Shown here: piece by piece, positions 60,501-64,000 of the stretch
Numbering within the stretch: position 1 is the first letter of the stretch
Layout: each line of letters begins with the position of its first letter
From: Terebella lapidaria
Taxonomy: Eukaryota > Annelida > Polychaeta > Terebellida > Terebellidae
DNA: 64,000 bases
Direction of reading: 5' to 3'
Assembly: GCA_949152475.1 (NCBI GenBank)
Contig: OX424564.1
Coordinates: 28,890,165-28,954,164 of the forward strand
The notes under the pieces: generated by a model
The model's database searches: none
The model's input: only the letters and a program-made list of their open reading frames with translations
What the model was told of the DNA's origin: nothing
Translations under genes and position numbers: made by a program

Positions 60501-63500
60501 TGTCAAAACGACATGTAGTGCAATGTTCGAAGCTTTTTAGCTGCAAAACACCACTAGTTATATATTCAATATGCACAAAGACTGCATACATGCCTGAAAT
60601 CCAAGGTTTTTTTAGGCACTATTTGATTGGGTACACGGATGTTCATCGGAGGAATCCCAGGTGTGATACCTTAAGAGAAACTTATTTTGTCCTGATTGTT
60701 ATTTTTTTGCTACTACATAAAATATGTAGCATTTGTAGTTAAGAGAAAAAGTGGCTGGGTGAAATTAAGTATAATTCATTTCGAAATAGGTCCTCAGATA
60801 TGTGGTCTTTTGTCGTACATGTCGTCGCGAGCAAGGTGAACGACACGTGATTTGCAACAAAAAAGCAAATATTGAGTAGAAGTGCTGCAATATTTTATTT
60901 ATTATTATTTCGTTCTAGGAGCTACTTTGAACAATATTATACATATATATGACAATTGTAAAACGTGCAATGATATATTATGCCAAAACCCATTATCCGT
61001 TGCCATGGAAACGGTTATCATCATGATATGTCTTACAAACTCTAAATATCCTCAAAACTCTGGTTTTTATGGTAAAATTTCGGATTATTTCATGTCCCAT
61101 TGCCTATTTTACGAATTAATTACCCAATAGGAGGGTTTTCATTATTATTCATACTTATTCTGTTTGAGTGAAAGGGACTTGGGTCCTGCTGAACTGCATA
61201 CCAAGAACAGACCAGGCTGTAAAAATTATCTCGACTGCCCGGACTGCTTAAAGGGTTGGGCTACAGTTAACTTTTTCCTGCAGTACTAGCTAAATCCAAC
61301 AAGTCGTGGGGAAAATGATGTGCTGTGGTCCAAGTCCTCCCTCGGAAAAGTTCGCTAAGCCAAAAAAATAATGGTTGCCATGGCAATTATGCTTGACTGC
61401 ACCCGATTCAGTCATTTTTGACTTCAAATTAGAGCCGTTTCCGTGAATTTCGCCAGAAATATACTATTTTCGTGATTTTTTGCCTATTCAGCTGGATAAG
61501 TGATGCAAACATAGTCTACAATAGTCGGGTGGCATGCAATGCATGAACTCAACATGCCAAAATAATAAATCGGGAAAAAATATGATCAATTAGCATGAAA
61601 AATGGGTTTTTGTTAAGGCTGCACACTCGGGTTTAAAGGCCCTATATAAATCAATGTGAATTTTCCCACTTCGGACCCTCTTATCTCTATCAAAGGGGAA
61701 GAAAATAAACTTATTCTTCATTTTTTCTGACAGCTACATCACTGGGCTGTAATAAAAATGTCATTTCGTCATATGGTCACACGCTCGTTTTTTCGCTAAA
61801 TCTAAATGAAAAAAATCACCAGTTTCCGCCCGTTTTGCCGACGAGCGTCTGATAGCCGAGGTCCCCTCAAAACATGTGTGTTCGGCGTAGGAATACCAGA
61901 CATTTAATGTTTTGTCAAAACGACATGTAGTGCAATGTTCGAAGCTTTTTAGCTGCAAAACACCACTAGTTATATATTCAATATGCACAAAGACTGCATA
62001 CATGCCTGAAATCCAAGGTTTTTTTAGGCACTATTTGATTGGGTACACGGATGTTCATCGGAGGAATCCCAGGTGTGATACCTTAAGAGAAACTTACTTT
62101 GTCCTGATTGTTATTTTTTTGCTACTACATAAAATATGTAGCATTTGTAGTTAAGAGAAAAAGTGGCTGGGTGAAATTAAGTATAATTCATTTCGAAATA
62201 GGTCCTCAGATATGTGGTCTTTTGTCGTACATGTCGTCGCGAGCAAGGTGAACGACACGTGATTTGCAACAAAAAAGCAAATATTGAGTAGAAGTGCTGC
62301 AATATTTTATTTATTATTATTTCGTTCTAGGAGCTACTTTGAACAATATTATACATATATATGACAATTGTAAAACGTGCAATGATATATTATGCCAAAA
62401 CCCATTATCCGTTGCCATGGAAACGGTTATCATCATGATATGTCTTACAAACTCTAAATATCCTCAAAACTCTGGTTTTTATGGTAAAATTTCGGATTAT
62501 TTCATGTCCCATTGCCTATTTTACGAATTAATTACCCAATAGGAGGGTTTTCATTATTATTCATACTTATTCTGTTTGAGTGAAAGGGACTTGGGTCCTG
62601 CTGAACTGCATACCAAGAACAGACCAGGCTGTAAAAATTATCTCGACTGCCCGGACTGCTTGAAGGGTTGGGCTACAGTTAACTTTTTCCTGCAGTACTA
62701 GCTAAATCCAACAAGTCGTGGGGAAAATGATGTGCTGTGGTCCAAGTCCTCCCTCGGAAAAGTTCGCTAAGCCAAAAAAATAATGGTTGCCATGGCAATT
62801 ATGCTTGACTGCACCCGATTCAGTCATTTTTGACTTCAAATTAGAGCCGTTTCCGTGAATTTCGCCAGAAATATACTATTTTCGTGATTTTTTGCCTATT
62901 CAGCTGGATAAGTGATGCAAACATAGTCTACAATAGTCGGGTGGCATGCAATGCATGAACTCAACATGCCAAAATAATAAATCGGGAAAAAATATGATCA
63001 ATTAGCATGAAAAATGGGTTTTTGTTAAGGCTGCACACTCGGGTTTAAAGGCCCTATATAAATCAATGTGAATTTTCCCACTTCGGACCCTCTTATCTCT
63101 ATCAAAGGGGAAGAAAATAAACTTATTCTTCATTTTTTCTGACAGCTACATCACTGGGCTGTAATAAAAATGTCATTTCGTCATATGGTCACACGCTCGT
63201 TTTTTCGCTAAATCTAAATGAAAAAAATCACCAGTTTCCGCCCGTTTTGCCGACGAGCGTCTGATAGCCGAGGTCCCCTCAAAACATGTGTGTTCGGCGT
63301 AGGAATACCAGACATTTAATGTTTTGTCAAAACGACATGTAGTGCAATGTTCGAAGCTTTTTAGCTGCAAAACACCACTAGTTATATATTCAATATGCAC
63401 AAAGACTGCATACATGCCTGAAATCCAAGGTTTTTTTAGGCACTATTTGATTGGGTACACGGATGTTCATCGGAGGAATCCCAGGTGTGATACCTTAAGA

Positions 63501-64000
63501 GAAACTTATTTTGTCCTGATTGTTATTTTTTTGCTACTACATAAAATATGTAGCATTTGTAGTTAAGAGAAAAAGTGGCTGGGTGAAATTAAGTATAATT
63601 CATTTCGAAATAGGTCCTCAGATATGTGGTCTTTTGTCGTACATGTCGTCGCGAGCAAGGTGAACGACACGTGATTTGCAACAAAAAAGCAAATATTGAG
63701 TAGAAGTGCTGCAATATTTTATTTATTATTATTTCGTTCTAGGAGCTACTTTGAACAATATTATACATATATATGACAATTGTAAAACGTGCAATGATAT
63801 ATTATGCCAAAACCCATTATCCGTTGCCATGGAAACGGTTATCATCATGATATGTCTTACAAACTCTAAATATCCTCAAAACTCTGGTTTTTATGGTAAA
63901 ATTTCGGATTATTTCATGTCCCATTGCCTATTTTACGAATTCATTACCCAATAGGAGGGTTTTCATTATTATTCATACTTATTCTGTTTGAGTGAAAGGG
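54557..64000 (+). repeat. Satellite array, 1412-bp unit, six full copies plus one cut by the window end
   Basis: GGCTGCACACTCGGGTTT starts units at 54557, 55969, 57381, 58793, 60205, 61617 and 63029, always 1412 bp apart with no indels noticed. Units are nearly identical: I found two sites that alternate between neighbours (55037 and 55602 in copy 1) and a few private changes (copy 2 at about 56070 and 56514, copy 7 at about 63942). Each unit has a TATATAAA box about 25 bp from its start, two GTTGCCATGG palindromes and a CACGTG. Short frames of 80-82 codons occur in all copies but show no domain and lie over one another on both strands. No 5S, histone or small nuclear RNA gene was recognised inside. 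The array runs off the right edge, so its size is unknown. Confidence 0.97.

Noticed and set aside
54701..63415. 80-codon minus frame found in every satellite unit and kept open (121 codons) in the diverged inverted copy at 52192-52557
   Set aside because: Between the inverted copy and the array I count about 17 base changes over this frame, of which 13 alter the residue. This is near the neutral expectation, and there is no domain. Two other frames are equally open on the opposite strand.
1..64000. CRISPR array, bacterial operon, rRNA or complete tRNA gene
   Set aside because: None seen; the tandem repeats have long units without unique spacers, and the genes have spliceosomal introns.

Overview
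This window is intron-rich, AT-rich animal nuclear DNA. Gene content (a cathepsin A-type serine carboxypeptidase, a secreted trefoil-domain protein, a cluster of secreted PAN plus F5/8C-like proteins) and repeat style (tRNA-derived SINE heads, LINE scraps, TTAA-flanked MITE, minisatellites) suggest a marine lophotrochozoan, most likely a mollusc. The phylum is inference. No bacterial operon, CRISPR array or rRNA gene was seen.

Layout. 1-0.5 kb: the 3' end of an FkbM-type methyltransferase gene (+). 1.6-5.7 kb: a degenerate minisatellite of about 134 bp per unit, rich in AGGTCA words. 5.8-8.0 kb: a complete four-exon gene (-) for a 174-residue secreted Cys-rich protein with one trefoil domain and a MITE in its first intron. 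9.9-16.1 kb: a thirteen-exon serine carboxypeptidase gene (-); every exon and splice site reads well, but codon 180, just after the GESYAG box, is TAA. 16-23.9 kb: mostly unannotatable DNA with SINE heads and microsatellites. 24.0-40.3 kb: three paralogous six-exon genes A (+), B (+), C (-), each encoding signal peptide, two 10-residue microexon segments, a PAN/Apple-like domain and a galactose-binding (F5/8C, discoidin-like) domain. A and C are the closest pair although C is inverted. Long hairpins lie between A and B and in an intron of B. 40.4-48.4 kb: repeats and unassigned DNA. 48.4-52.1 kb: fragments of two LINEs, a 50-bp minisatellite and many palindromic ATAAGGACATGTCCTTAT-like words. 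52.2-54.56 kb: a 5'-truncated LTR retrotransposon (-) between inverted copies of satellite sequence. 54.557 kb to the end: a satellite of 1412-bp units, six complete and one cut by the window edge, in which two variable sites alternate strictly, implying a 2824-bp higher-order unit.

The three PAN/F5/8C genes look like a small tandem and inverted secreted-lectin family, plausibly acting in extracellular recognition, mucus or immunity (inference). The best candidates for something undescribed are the alternating satellite, the foldback elements that share an internal CCCTCGG box but no arm sequence, the dispersed palindromic words, and the minisatellite filled with nuclear-receptor-like half-sites. 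Exon models were made by hand from reading frame, GT/AG boundaries and phase. No transcript data were available.
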